Assembly: GCA_028641055.1 (NCBI GenBank)
Contig: JAPCYS010002934.1
Coordinates: forward strand, 105,533 to 169,532
DNA length: 64,000 nt
Direction: 5' to 3'
Source: Alopecurus myosuroides
Taxonomy: Eukaryota > Streptophyta > Magnoliopsida > Poales > Poaceae
The notes below the pieces were generated by a model, which saw nothing but the letters and a program-made list of their open reading frames with translations, searched no databases and was not told the DNA's origin. Positions 23,181-34,672 of the stretch are shown here, piece after piece (position 1 is the stretch's first letter; each line of letters opens with the position of its first letter). The position numbers and the translations under genes are program-made.

Positions 23181-24563
23181 TGATATGTCTCCAATGTATC
23201 TATAATTTCTGATGTTCCATTTTGATATTATGCCAATTGCTACATGTTTTCTCCCTTCTTTATAGCATTTTTACGTGTTTTCCGGGACTAACCTATTAAC
23301 AAGATGCCAAGTGTTAGTTCCTTGTTTTCTGCTGTTTTTAGTTTCAGAAAAGCTGTTCTGGAAATATTCTCGGAATTGGAAAATTTGAAGCCCAAAAGTC
23401 TTAGAAGTCCCGGAAGCATCCAGAAGTCTCGAAGAGCCCCGGAGGGGGGCCACAGGCTGGCCACACCATGGGGTGGCACGGGTCCCCCCTAGCGACGCCA
23501 CCTAGGGGTGTGGGCCCTCTGGCCACCTCCCGGCATCGCCCTTTCTCCCATATATACTCCCCGAGGCATAAACCCTAAAGGAATTGACCTTTTCCACAAA
23601 ATACATCTGCAACTCCGTCGCCGCCGCTGACAAGTTTCGGGGAACAGATCTCTGTTCTGGCACCCTGCCGGGACGGGGAAGTGCCCCCGGAACCCATCTC
23701 CATCGACTCCACCACCATCTCTATCGCCGTTGATGTCACCTATGATGAGGAGGGAGTAGTTCTCCCACGGGGCTGAGGGCTCTACCGGTAGCTATGTGGT
23801 TCATCTCTCTCCCATGGTGTGATCTATATGTTATCATGAGCTTTGTAATCTATTTGAATTCGTAGATGTTACTCTTCATATTTTGCTACTCAAGTGCTTT
23901 ATTAATATGAACTTTGGAGTCACTTTGATCACGGTGCGAAGGTGACAGTGTGCACGTCATGTGTGTCTCCTCTCTGAATTGTGGAGTTTTCTTAGTACCT
24001 TCTAGGGCGCTTATAGTGATAGCGTGGGGTTAACTAGACATGGGAATACAAACTTGAGGAGTGCTGTTACAGCCCTACGCAATGGTTAGTGTTCGTTATC
24101 CAACCGGAGAGGGTTAAGAGTAGAATAGTGTGAGAAGCTATCTAGTCATTCATTTATGTGATCATTGTTGAGAGTGTCCACTAGTGAAAGTAGGAGCCCT
24201 AGGCCTTGTTTCCAAGCATTGAAACACTGTTTTCCGCCTGTTCTGCTACATGTTTGATTTCTGCCATATTTATTTCAGATTGCTATTATTACTTATAACC
24301 ATCCATATTACTCGCATTTCACTATCTCTTTGCTGAACTAGTGCACCTATATACTCTACAAGTATATTGGGTGTGTTGGGGACACAAGAGATTTCTTGTA
24401 TCTTAATTGCAAGGTTGCTTGAGAGGGATATCTTTGACCTCTACCTCCCTGAGTTCGATAAACCTTGGGTGATCCACTTAAGAGAAACTTGCTGATGTTC
24501 TACAAACCTCTGCACTTGAAGGCCCAACACTGTCTAGAAGAATAGAAGCGTGCGTAGACATCA
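23181..24563 (+). repeat. 5' LTR of F2
   Basis: It starts TGATATGTCTCCAATG and ends GCGTGCGTAGACATCA. It pairs with 29583-30960; differences include a few substitutions and a small gap (AGTGTT) near 23307. A TATA-like CCATATATACTCC lies at about 23548. Confidence 0.9.
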
Positions 24564-24573
24564 AGCTATTTTC

Positions 24574-24591
24574 TGGCGCCGTTGCCTGGGA
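24574..24591 (+). other. Primer binding site, tRNA-Asp type (F2)
   Basis: It reads TGGCGCCGTTGCCTGGGA, one mismatch from the perfect site, 10 bases after the 5' LTR. Confidence 0.85.
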
Positions 24592-24869
24592 GGTAAGGTA
24601 AAAGGTTCTCACATCCTCGGGTGTGAGTGCTCGAAGTTATTTCCTTTAGATTCTGCAATTTTATCTTTTTGTTTCTTGTTTTCACTAGTTAGGCTTAATG
24701 TAAAACAACAAAAATATGAGAGAGCTTTATAATCTTTATCTTGAGTTAGGACATGAAGTGTTTGAAGAGAAAATTAAAAAAGGGAAATGCTTACGATCCC
24801 CGGGAGGATGATCCTCCGGGTCGCTACTGCACGTGGCCCCCTCACGGTACGGGCCCACGATTCACACCT

Positions 24870-25230
24870 TATCTCCTCCTCTACGATGACTCTCATCCAC
24901 ACAACCACACCTTATCCCGTCGCGACGGACACCACGCGAGCTGGTGTGGCGGCTGCCGTCACGCGTGCGGCGCAGCGGGTGGTGGCCCCGTCGGCCCCCA
25001 CACCCGGCGGTGAGCTCCCGCTGTACTGCATCGACCGCTACCCCCACGCGCTCTGGCCACCGCGCTCGTGAGCTACTACCCCATCGCCGGCCGGCTCGCG
25101 GTGTTCGACGCCGGGGGAGCTCGTCGTGGACTGTTCCGGCGAGGGCGTGTGGTTCGTGGAGGCCACCGCCTGCCAGTACTCCGCCAGCACTCCGTGAGCA
25201 CTCCGGGCGAGGAGGTGGGACGGTGAGGAT
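24870..25230 (+). pseudogene. Captured fragment of a BAHD-type acyltransferase gene
   Basis: Read across frames, the plus strand gives ELPLYCIDRYPHALWP, then ALVSYYPIAGRLAVFDAG, and after a one-base shift near 25115 ELVVDCSGEGVWFVEATA. The Y-P-(L/I)-A-G-R-L stretch and the V-D-C-x-G-E-G-V-x-F-x-E-A stretch are the conserved N-terminal part of plant BAHD acyltransferases, enzymes that move acyl groups from CoA onto alcohols or amines. The catalytic HxxxD and DFGWG motifs are absent because the piece stops before them. It has no start codon in frame and a frameshift, so it is a non-functional capture. Confidence 0.7.
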
Positions 25231-25254
25231 GGGAGGAGGCGGCGGTACTGGGCG

Positions 25255-25735
25255 AGCCACGGAGGGCTCTTCCTCAAGCACGACGCCGAGCGCTTCAACC
25301 TCTACATCGCCGACGTGGAGGCCGGCAACGCCAAGATCGCGGCAGGCGCGCTGCTCCCTCACGAGATCCTCGAGGCCATCGACGCCGACCCGCGCGGCAA
25401 CTCCTCCGTGGCGAACCTGCAGTGGCAGCGCATGGTCTCGGACCTGCTGGCACTGGGCCTCCTCCCCTGTCGGAGCTCGGCGACGAGCCGTGGCACCACC
25501 GGGTGATCACCTTCAGCGCGCGGCCGCAGCTGCACCCCGTCGAGGGAAGCATGCTGGCGGAGAAGCACGCCGTGTTCGACTAGCTCCTCGCCGTGGCCGT
25601 CAAGGGCAGGCTGTCCCCGGAGCGGATGGTGCGCAAGGTCCACGTCGGGGAGCACATGCAGGAGCGGAGGACCCTGGCGACCGGGGACGACGCCGACGAG
25701 TTGTGGGCGCCCTTCTACGGCCACGGACGGCCGCA
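25255..25735 (+). pseudogene. Captured fragment of a DUF2828 (TROVE/vWA-like) gene
   Basis: The plus strand encodes LFLKHDAERFNLYIADVEAG, AKIAAGALLPHEILEAI and VANLQWQRMVSDLLALG. After a small shift near 25470 come SELGDEPWHHRVITFS, HPVEGSMLAEKHAVFD (then TAG), LLAVAVKGRLSPERMVRKVHV. This order matches plant DUF2828 proteins as I remember them, with the vWA part (DVSGSM region) deleted between 25455 and 25475. The stop, the shift and the deletions make it a pseudogene piece. The assignment rests on motif memory; an alignment would settle it. Confidence 0.6.
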
Positions 25736-26794
25736 GTTTTTTGCTAATTTTTTTTACAAATTTTTGCTACAATAGGTTTTTCTTTTGCTTTTTTTGCTAC
25801 TATAACTCCGGCGAGGTCCAATTTTTTGCTCTAATAGAGCAATTTTTTTTGCTACAATAAGGTTATTTTTTTGCTTTTTAGAATAAATTATTTGCTCCGC
25901 TATCCCTCCGGCGAGCAAAAGTCTCCGGTGATGGCTCCAGCGAAATCGACTTTTTGCTACTTTAGCAAAAAAATTGCTACAGTAACTCCGGCGAGGTCTC
26001 CCGGCGATATTTGTATTTTCCTGTTCTTTTTTGGGTGAAACAGTTTTTGCTACATAGGAGCAAAAGCGGGGTGTTTTTTTGCTACACAGAGCAAAGACGA
26101 GATTTAGGCAAAAAGTGGACACGTGTCAAGCAGGGGACCCGGGGGATGAAAATTTTCTTCCCCCGGGGGACGCCCAGTGTTGTCCATTAAAAAACCTATG
26201 GAGCTTTATTTGCATGCTAGTAGCAATGTTATTAGTATGAATTCTTTGAACACCATTATTGCTAATGCTATGGAAAATTCTAAGCTTGGGGAAGCTAGTT
26301 TTGATGAATATGATATTTTTAGTCCCCCAAGTTTTGATGAGGAATTTTTCTTTGATGATACCTTGCCTCCAACATATGATGATTATAATGATTGTGGTAT
26401 TCTAGTTCCACCTGTTTACAATGATGAATATGATATTTTCAATCCACCTACTATCGAGGAAAAAATTAATTATGATTACAATATGCCTCCTATATTTAAT
26501 GATTATGGTGATGAGAATGATAATGATAGCTATTTTGTTGAATTTGCTCCCACTACTATTAATAAGAATGACTATGCTTATGTGGAGAGTATTAATTCTT
26601 TTATGTATGTGGCTCGTAATAAGAATATTTTATGTGATAGATATATTGTTAATTTTATTCATGATGCTACTGAAAGTTATTATGAGAGAGGGAAATATGG
26701 TTTTATGCATCTCAACAATATTAAGTTTCCCCTCTTTATGTTGAAATTTTTTAAGTTGCACTTATTTTGTCTTCCTATGCTAGTCACTTTGTGA

Positions 26795-29582
26795 TTCGTT
26801 GACTTGTTTTTATACAAGATTCTTTTTCATAGGAAGTGGGTTAGACCTAAATGTGTTTTATATTTTCTTCTTGATGCTCTCTTATTGTGCTTCAACTCTT
26901 ATTCTTATGTGAGCATCTTTTAAAAATCATTGTGCCTAGCTGAAAGGCGTTAAAGAAAAGCGCTTCTGGGAGACGACCCGTTTTCCTTCGTTTTCTTTTG
27001 TTTTATTTGCACATGGGTGTTTTATATTTCCTTAGAAACCCCTTTGTATCTTTTATTTTGAGTTTTTGTTGAGCCAAGTAAAGCCTCTAGTGGAAAGTTG
27101 AGACTATATTTCGGATTTCTGCGCAGGAAACAGATTTCTTCTGTCCACTGTTAATTCCGTTAAACATCACAAAAAATTCAAAATGACCTGAGTTTTTTTC
27201 TGCTTAATCCTGAGTTATATACGCAAATTTTCTTAGATGACCACTTTTTGATTTTATCAACATAAGATTTTCTAAAAAATCGATCTTTACCCGTTGTTCT
27301 GTTTTGACAGATTTCTGTCATTTATCGCATTTGCATCTTAATCTCTTTATTTTGGTGTTCTTTTGAGAAAAAGAGTTTTAAAAGAAGTTTTGACAGTAGC
27401 TAATATGTTTTTAAGTGTTATAATTGTGTTGAAACTGAACCATGTGAATTTATTATTTCAATTGCACTAACGTTGCTAATGAAGATTGTGAGAATTTTGG
27501 TGTGAAGGAAGTTTTCAAGGGTCATGAGAAGAGGATGATATGATGTGATCAAGAAGAGTGAAAATCCTAAGATTGGGGATGCCTCGGTGGTACATCCAAG
27601 AAAATTCCAAGAAGACTCAAGCATCTAATCTTTGGGATTCCCAAGGCATGCCCTTCTTCATCAACAAATTATCAGGCCACTTCTAGTGAAACTATATTTT
27701 TATTCGGTCACATCTTATGTGCTTTACTTGGAGCGTCCTTATTTTTTGCTTTCAGTTTGTTTAGTTTTATTTGCTGTAGTTTATGGTTGGATCTTATCAT
27801 ACTTGTGTGGGAGAGAGACATGATCCATTTTCATTGCTTAGAACACTCTAGTTTTCATTGTTATTGTTCTGTGAGTGTTCACTTTTTCCTAGTACTGCGT
27901 TTAGCCTTTGTTTTCATGCATCCTTTGTTCAGAGCTGTTAGCTTTTGTAGTTATGGTTCTCATATGTGTTTTTGGTTGAGAATAGAAATGCTTATGTGGT
28001 AGTTGGTATAGTGGAAAAATTCGCATGGTCTTGTAGATCACTAAACTGCTTCACTTGAATCACTGTTGTTGTTTTCAGATTTTAATTTGCTTAATGCATA
28101 AACGGGGAGGACTAGTAAGTATAAACTTTTAATGGTTGGTCTAAGAAACTTGAAGTTGTGCCACACTTAAATTACCAGCTGATAGAAACAATGGTATATG
28201 ATTGCTACGAGTGATACATTTCTGATCAGCCTTTTGTTACGCGCTACGGTCGGGGTAGCTAACAGTGACTTGTCACTGCCACGAACCCTCTTGGAGTGAT
28301 TTGCATTATGCCTTGTAAGATGATTTCCTTGATGTAATCTTTTAACTCGTGATTCTATGTTGAGGTTCCTGGCACTTCCACCATCCATATTTGCTAGCCT
28401 CTTCGGTACTGTGTATTGCCCTTTCTCAAATTGAGAGTTGGTGCAAACTTCGCCAGTGCATCCAAATCCCGTGGGAGGACTTTCTTCTCATACACATCAG
28501 CCCATATATTCTTCCTCAAAACAGTCACCATACCTACCTATCATGGCATTTCCATAGCCATTCTGAGATATATTGCTGGATAACATCCACCTCCATTATG
28601 TTACTTGATGATGAGCTTCATGGTTATTTATGCATACTGGTACACTGGCAGGAGCATGCAGTTAGAGACAACAGAGATATTTCTTTATGATTTATGAGTA
28701 CTAAAAGTGTGATGATACACTATAATATAGGATGTTTTCCCCTACCGGTGAGGATATATAAAATAAAAAAATGGAAAAATGAAAAAGCCCAAAAAAAAGG
28801 GGGCAAAGAGAGAATAAAGAGAGAGGGGGAACATCACTATCCTTTATACCACACTTGTGCTTCATGTTTAGCACCAATACTTCAGTTTGGAGAGAGTTCT
28901 CATATTATCATTCATTCATAACTATGTGGGGAACTTTACGTTATAGAACTTGGCTTGTATGCAAGCAAGTTGGATGCACCCCCACTAGTTCCATTGGAGA
29001 GCTTTCATACACTTATAGCTCTGTGTGCATCCGTTGTGTGGCAATCCCTACTCCTTGCATAGCTTCGGTTGTAAGACTTTCTCTTTTCTAATGACCACTT
29101 TCAGCTTTGTGAGCCTTTCTTACATTGACCTTCCAAACCCCCCATAATGTTCTCTTAGCCATAACATCCCGGTGCCAGGGACCAACGCAGAACACTTGCT
29201 TGTTTTTGGTGCGCAAATAGTTTAAGATTCAAGCATTGCATCGTGTGGAAAGCTTGACTTAATCCTAACAGGGGTAGTGAATATCGTTTGACGTGCATGA
29301 TATTGTTGTTCTTGAAAGCTTAAATCATCTCTAATAAAATGTGCACGGTTGATAGTCTTTTAGTATTGATTCATTAAAAGTTTTGATTCTTTCTTCTTAC
29401 TTGTTTATGCATTACTTGTTGATATCAAATATAGATCACATCTTTAGTTCATTTGATACTAGTTTAATTTCTCTACTTTATATATTATGATCAAGATTGT
29501 GTGGTAGCATGTCACCTCAGAAATTATTTTGTTTTATCGTTTACATACTCGAGGACGAGTAGGAACTAAGCTTATGGATGCT
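26795..29582 (+). other. F2 untranslated 3' internal region
   Basis: No supported gene. The first 130 bases are the leftover C-terminal coding sense of the shared ORF. Next comes the region that in F1 lies at 13000-13860, read in the opposite direction. Positions 28140-29250 are not recognised beyond being element-internal, including a purine-rich AAAAAAAAGGGGGCAAAG stretch near 28793. The block before the 3' LTR (29470-29560: GTAGCATGTCACCTCAG, TACTCGAGGACGAG) is shared with G and F1. Confidence 0.6.
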
Positions 29583-30960
29583 TGATATGTCTCCAACATA
29601 TCTATAATTTCTGATGTTCCATGTTGATATTGTGCCAATTGCTACATGTTTTCTCCCTTCTTTATAGCATTTTTACACGTTTTCCGGGACTAACCTATTA
29701 ACAAGATGCCAGTTCCCTATTTTTTGTTGTTTTTAGTTTTAGAAAAGTTGTTCTGGAAAAATTCTCGGAATTGGAAAATTCGAAGCCCAGAAGTCTTAGA
29801 AGTCCCGGAAGCATCCAGAAGTCCCGAAGAGCCCCGGAGGGGGGGCCACAGGGTGGCCACACCATGGGGTGGCGCGGGTCCCCCCTGGCCGCGCACCTAG
29901 GAGTGTGGGCCCCCTGGCCACCTCCCGGCATCGCTCTTTCGCCCATATATACTCCCCGAGGCATAAACCCTAAAGGAATCGATCTTTTCCACAAAATACA
30001 TTTGTAGCTCCACCGCCGCCGCCGACAAGTTTCGGGGGACAGATCTCTGTTCTGGCACCCTACCGGGACGGGGAAGTGCCCCCGGAACCCATCTCCATCG
30101 ACTCCATCGCCATCTCTATCGCCGTTGCTGTCTCCTATGATGAGGAGGGAGTAGTTCTTCCTCGGGGATGAGGGCTCTACCGGTAGCTATGTGGTTCATC
30201 TCTCTCTCCCATGGTGTGGTCTATATGTGATCATGAGCTTTGTAATCTATTTGAATTCGTAGATGTTACTCTTCATCTTTTGCTACTCAAGTGCTTTATT
30301 AATATGAACTTTGGAGTCACTTTGATCACAGTGTGAAGGTGACAGTGTGCACGTCATGTGTGTCTCCTCTATGAATTGTGGAGTTTTCTTAGAACCTTCT
30401 AGGGCGATCATAGTGACAGCGTGGGGTTAACTAGACATGGGAATACAAACTTGAGGAGTGATGTTATAGCCCTACGCAATGATTAGTGTTTGTTATCCAA
30501 CCGGAGAGGGTTAAGAGTAGCATAGTGAGAGAAGCTATCTAGTTATTCATTTATGTCATCATTGTTGAGAGTGTCCACTAGTGAAAGTAAGATCCCTATG
30601 CCTTGTTTCCAAGAATTTAAACACCATTTTCCGCCTGTTCTGCTACATGTTTGCTTGCTTCCATATTTATTTCAGATTGCTATTATTACTTATAACCATC
30701 CATATTACTTGCATTTCACTATCTCTTCGCCGAACTAGTGCACCTATATACCTGACAAGTATATTGGGTGTGTTGGGGACACAATAGACTTCTTGTATCT
30801 TAATTGCAGGGTTGCTTGAGAGGGATATCTTTGACCTCTACCTACCTGAGTTCGATAAACCTTGGGTGATCCACTTAAGGGATACTTGCTGCTGTTCTAC
30901 AAACCTCTGCATTTGGAGGCCCAACACTTTCTACAAGAATAGAAGCGTGCGTAGACATCA
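29583..30960 (+). repeat. 3' LTR of F2
   Basis: It starts TGATATGTCTCCAACA and ends GCGTGCGTAGACATCA, just after a GGAACTAAGCTTATGGATGC stretch that serves as the (degenerate) polypurine tract. Confidence 0.9.
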
Positions 30961-32060
30961 GAGGCCGAGAAGGCCAAGTCCGAGCTTGAGAAGGATGCTG
31001 CTGCCGAGAAGGCCCGCCAAGATGTGGAAATCAAGGACCTCAAGGACCGGAACACCGAGATCGAGTCCATGGTGAGCTCTTCACGAACCCTGCTGGATAA
31101 GTGCCACTCGGACGCCGAGGTGGCTAACCAGGACATCTGCACTCATCTTGGAGCTGAAAAGTAAGCCTCATTCTTTCTCTGTTTCCTTTACCTCTTGACT
31201 TTACCTGCCAAATTGATCTTGACTTAACCTGGACAGCATATATTACAGGAGCATTCCCCGATCTGGAAGCTAGCACGGTACAGGCCGTCGAGAAAGCCAA
31301 GAAAAGAAGACAGGAGGCTAGGTATGTGGTCACAGAGAGCGACAGCATTGAAGATCATGTTGAGGCCATCAAAGCCCGAGTTATGCCCCTCAGATATGTC
31401 GGAGCCAGTCTTCTTTCAAGTGCGGTCCGGGTCTATCAGTACTTCTGGCCGGGTAAAGAGCACCCCAAGATAATTGATGAGTTGGTCAAGTGCCTGGACC
31501 AGATCAAGGACCGCTTCAAGGCGTGGCACGCTTCTGCAGCTCGGGTTGGCGCAGACGAGACAGTGCAATTTGTCTTGTCCTACTACGAGTCCATCGACCT
31601 TAATGCCTTTAAGACCATGCGGACCAAGTCCAAATGGCCCATGCAAGAAGATCTAGTCCGGGATCGCCAGGAAACCGTACACCGGCTTGCTTCCTATGCC
31701 GACACCAAGGAGTTCATCGATGGTCCCACCGAGCCTGACACCGAGGACAAGGACGAAGACGAGGGAGAGGAGGGCGACGACATCAACGGCGAAGCTGAGG
31801 AAGATGAGGACTCCGAGGAGGTCGACATGGTGATCGAGGCCGAGAACGACCCGGCCAGAATCACCGAGACGACTATCACTCCAGCCGCTGAGATCGCGAC
31901 CACCGAGATGGTTACCTCTGAGCCTGCGGTCGCCTCCGAGCCCGCCACCGAGACGGTCACCTCCGAGCCTTCCACTGAGACGGTCGCCTCCGAGGCCGCC
32001 GCCAAGTCCACCGTCCCGGCGGGGACCGACATGGACTCCACTCCTTTGGTCGTGGCCTAA

Positions 32061-32523
32061 ATCTTTATCAAACACTTTTTAAATTCATCAGATCCCCGGT
32101 ATGCCGGGTGCAGTTGTAAGAAATACGTTTATCTTTTGCCACTCTGTTTTAATTAACCTTGTGCAAGACTGGCTGAATGCCAGATTGCTTTAATTCGAGT
32201 CCCCGAGTCCATTTTCTTATCCACTCGCCTTTCTTTTCTCTGCTCTTGCCTACCACTTGTGGCTTTTTGACAGTCGAGTCACGAGATTTCGAAAACCAAG
32301 TTTATAATATTCACAACTCTAAGATAGGAATTAAAACTGCCCAACACTTAGCCGAGAACGGAAGAAATAACAACTTATGTCAGTTGATTAACTCTTTCTT
32401 TCCTTAGTAGTTTTTTCATGCGATCATTGACCCTTGGCTTGTTCTCTCGCTTTCCATGAACCTGGGTTTCGGACAGCAGCGAAGTCAGAGAGTTGGCCCT
32501 TAGGTTTAAGCACACTACTAAAT
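32061..32523. other. Spacer between convergent antisense gene and pol in element A
   Basis: The plus-strand antisense gene ends at 32060 and the minus-strand integrase ends near 32524, so transcripts would converge here. No gene is seen. Short AT-rich stretches (AAATCTTTATC, TTTTAATTAACC) might serve as 3' processing signals for the antisense gene. Confidence 0.4.
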
Positions 32524-33726
32524 CTACGCATGAAATGCCGAGATGATTAACCGACATACAAAAGAAAGAAGCAAGTACACAGAGAAAGTTAGGCACATGC
32601 AGTCCCCGAGTTCCTTCTCGGGGTGCCGACATAGATTCAAGTCGGTAAGGAGACACATACAATGCATTTTCAGGAATGAAAACGACGGAGTAGAGCATAT
32701 ATTCCAGGAGCGCTTAGTTTCCTCTCCGGACTTGTCCATCCTGTTCTTCCATGGTTCATGTGCATCAATGAGATAGTATGCATCATTGTGCATAGCCTTG
32801 CTCATAATGAACGGTCCTTCCCATGGAAGGGAAAGTTTGTGCATCCCGGCTGTGCGTTGCACCAGCCTAAGCACTAGATCTCCTTCTCGGAATACCCGTG
32901 GGCCTATTTTCCGGCTATAATAGCGTCTCGGATTCTATTGTATACAACTGATCTTGACAGAGTTAACTCTCTTGCTTCTTCCAGCAAATCAACATCATCT
33001 TCTCGGGCTTCTCTTGCCTCGGCCTCTGTATAGAGGGTCACTCTCGATGAGTCATGCTCAATGTCGGTGGGCAACATGGCCTCTGCTCCATATACCAGGA
33101 AGAATGGTGTGTATCCGGTAGATCGGTTAGGGGTAGTCCTTAGACTCCACAACACCGATGGTAGCTCATCCAGCCAACAACCCGGGGTTCGCTGTAATGG
33201 CTGAATAAATTGAGGCTTTATTCCGGATAGGACCATGCCATTGGCTCTTTCAACTTGCCCATTTGATTCCGGATGCATGACTGACGCAATGTCCAGTCGG
33301 ATCCTCTTCTCCTTGCAGAACCAAGTGAAAGCTCCCTCAGCGAAATTTGTTCCATTATCCGAGATGATCCTATGCGGGTAGCCATATCTCAGGATAATAT
33401 CCTTCAAAAAGGTCACAGTTGTGTGCCCATCACAATTCCGAATTGGCTTCACCTCAATCAACTTGGTAAACTTTTCAGCCATGACCAGGATATGAGTCAT
33501 GTTGTCCCGAGCTGGCTGGAAGGGCCCCGCCATGTCCAAACACCATAATACAAATGGCCAAGTGATAGGAATAGTCTTGAGCTCGGAAGCAGGCATATGG
33601 ATCTTGGTATCATATCTCTGGCACCCGTTGCACTTTCTTTCAAGATCTTCTACTTTCTGCAAGGCAGTGAGCCAAAATAACCCATGCCGAAATGCTTTCT
33701 TCACTATAGCCCGAGATGAGGCGTGG
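32524..33726 (-). pseudogene. Integrase of element A (truncated by element B)
   Basis: The frame 33726-32904 holds the integrase zinc finger tail (HHAS...CNGC) and the full catalytic core: CLDMAGPF (first Asp), ISDNGTNF (second Asp) and NGQVERAN (Glu), so the D,D,E triad is intact. The core ends with GYTPFFLVYGAEAMLP. A frame break near 32890 is followed by the C-terminal part (LSLPWEGPFIMSKAMHNDAYYL) at 32874-32524. The enzyme would join element DNA to the chromosome. Upstream pol sequence is missing because element B starts exactly at 33727, after the GAGGCGTGG that encodes the finger histidines. Confidence 0.8.
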
Positions 33727-34322
33727 TGTCGTGGGAAAGTCACGGCAGATGTTACCGGTGGTAACTTAGTTTGGGGTAAATCGACTCTGGTGTTTAGGAG
33801 AGGGTTTAGCTCAGATCGGACACAAGATTTATCCTGGTTCAGCCTCTACATTGGAGATAATAGCCTACTTCCAGATGGGATCATATTGACTGGCGATCTA
33901 GGGGCTCGGGCTGCAATGTCGCCGAGACTCCAAATCTAGGGTTACAAGAGCTTGCTCTCGTATATCTTGAATAACTTGAATATAGGTTTCTTTCTCTCTA
34001 GTCTCTCTGATCTACGCCATAAGGACCGGTTTATATAACACCCGGTTTTTTGGCTTTCCTTACAAGATACGGCCAGAGTCCTACTCGGAGTCTACACGCA
34101 ACCCTAAACTGCTCTTCGTGCCCTCCAAGTCTTGGATATCGTGGTTTGCACCGCCTTTTGGGTCTTCTAGAACCTTCCTTTCCACAAGTCGAGTCACCAC
34201 TACAATTGCTGGCCCATCAATGACACCCGGCCCATTACCATATTACCATGTCTCACGTAAACTTGCTCCAGCCGGGTCTTTGTTCCTCTGCATGGGTCTG
34301 TCGGATTATTATCCCCCCAACA
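33727..34322 (-). repeat. 3' LTR of element B (596 bp)
   Basis: The plus strand starts TGTCGTGGGAAAGTC and ends CCCCCCAACA. It aligns with 47726-48307. Next to it, on the minus strand, TTCTGGGGACTAC (34335-34323) is the polypurine tract. Confidence 0.9.
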
Positions 34323-34672
34323 GTAGTCCCCAGAATAGCTTGGGCATCTTGGTTAGCGCGCCTTTCTTGTAAATTCAAACTTTCAGCCAACCACGAAGCG
34401 CATGCTATTCCCTGCAAAACAAAAACACTTGCATACCATAGCGTTATAGGTTGGATTGCATTAACTATAGCCAGGCCGGCTCTTTCGGCGGTCCATATAG
34501 TAACCCGACTTTCATATTCTTCATAGGCTATACCGGCTCTTTTAGTGATCACTTATAACTCGGCTGCATGACAATAACTCCCAAGATCTTATTTCCGTAA
34601 TCAACGGGCCGAGTATCTCATTCTGTGATTTTCTCCATTTTACCGTTTGCTTTCTAGCGTTTTCACCGCGCC

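Larger units (their letters stand above)
24782..26185. mobile_element. Pack-MULE (Mutator-like element) carrying gene fragments
   Basis: A 9-bp target duplication ATTAAAAAA flanks it (24773-24781 and 26186-26194), the length typical of Mutator insertions. The ends are degenerate inverted repeats. The left end is GGGAAATGC...CGATCCCCGGGAGGA...CCGGGTC...CTGC..CACGTGGCC. The right end read in reverse is GGACAACAC...CGTCCCCCGGGGGAA...CCCCCGGGTC...CTGC..ACACGTGTCC. No MURA transposase is present. Between the ends are GC-rich pieces of two unrelated genes (24860-25730), then a 350-bp AT-rich section (25735-26110) with repeats of TTTTTGCTAC and CTCCGGCGAG. Confidence 0.8.
24717..26794 (+). pseudogene. 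F2 ORF homologous to the 476-codon ORF of F1, interrupted by a Pack-MULE
   Basis: Coding starts at ATG 24717 (MRELYNLYLELGHEVF). It is interrupted at 24782 by the Pack-MULE and resumes from 26186 in the same frame (KKPMELYLHASSNV...), ending at TGA 26792-26794. The middle has an acidic Pro/Tyr motif repeated twice (DEYDIFSPP, DEYDIFNPP). The conserved block DYAYVESINSFM and YIVNFIHDATESYY closely matches F1. After the TGA the F1 C-terminal sense continues (FVDLFLYKILFHRKWVR), so one sense codon became a stop. The start matches the 5' gag leader of F1 (GAGAGAGCTTTAT). Function is unknown. Confidence 0.6.
23181..30960 (+). mobile_element. Complete non-autonomous Athila-like element F2
   Basis: The element has two similar LTRs (23181-24563 and 29583-30960), a primer site (24574-24591), a polypurine-like stretch before the 3' LTR, and flanks GAGGT (23176-23180) and GAGGC (30961-30965). 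The coding sense of the interrupted gene (…KEEAEKA…) shows that GAGGC is the original and the left copy has mutated. Inside is one ORF shared with F1, split by a Pack-MULE, then about 2.6 kb of untranslated sequence. No gag, protease, RT or integrase is seen. Orientation is opposite to F1. Confidence 0.9.
19726..32060 (+). pseudogene. Antisense intron-containing gene of element A (putative gypsy type transposon family, PF04195-like); split by F2
   Basis: Exon 1 (from ATG 19726) encodes an acidic start, then GEGEYVVFLDHFMRVFGLPL and LPANAITILSSFVAFSEAYLG, the hallmark of the plant 'putative gypsy type transposon' domain. Spliceable introns follow, for example 20645-20890 (GTAAGT...CAG), about 21338-21452 and 22369-22535. 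Later exons encode an acidic, Pro/Gln-rich linker and a coiled coil made of repeated short exons (22849-23080). After the F2 insertion (23181-30960) the frame resumes as a Lys/Glu coiled coil, then a conserved domain (31249 onward: YVGASLLSSAVRVYQYFWPG, FKAWHASAARVGADE) and an acidic Thr/Glu tail ending at 32060. Stops at 20119, 21640, 21735 and 22063 show decay. Molecular function is unknown. Confidence 0.65.
9653..33726 (-). mobile_element. Tat-lineage Gypsy element A (3' part; interrupted by F1, F2 and cut by B)
   Basis: Element A is the plus-strand segments 9653-9764, 18102-23180 and 30961-33726. On the minus strand these give integrase (33726-32524), a spacer, an antisense gene (19352-32060, on the plus strand) and a 3' LTR (about 18806-18102 plus 9764-9653). 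Integrase followed by a large antisense ORF before the 3' LTR is the known layout of Tat elements with additional ORFs. Removing F1 (TSD CACTG) and F2 (TSD GAGGT/GAGGC) joins the segments cleanly. RT, protease, gag and the 5' LTR of A should lie to the right of the cut at 33726, but element B and then unrelated sequence follow instead. Confidence 0.75.

Noticed and set aside
24870..25735. A functional acyltransferase gene
   Set aside because: Only the N-terminal part is present, with frameshifts, no HxxxD or DFGWG motif, and a switch to a different gene; it lies between Mutator ends.
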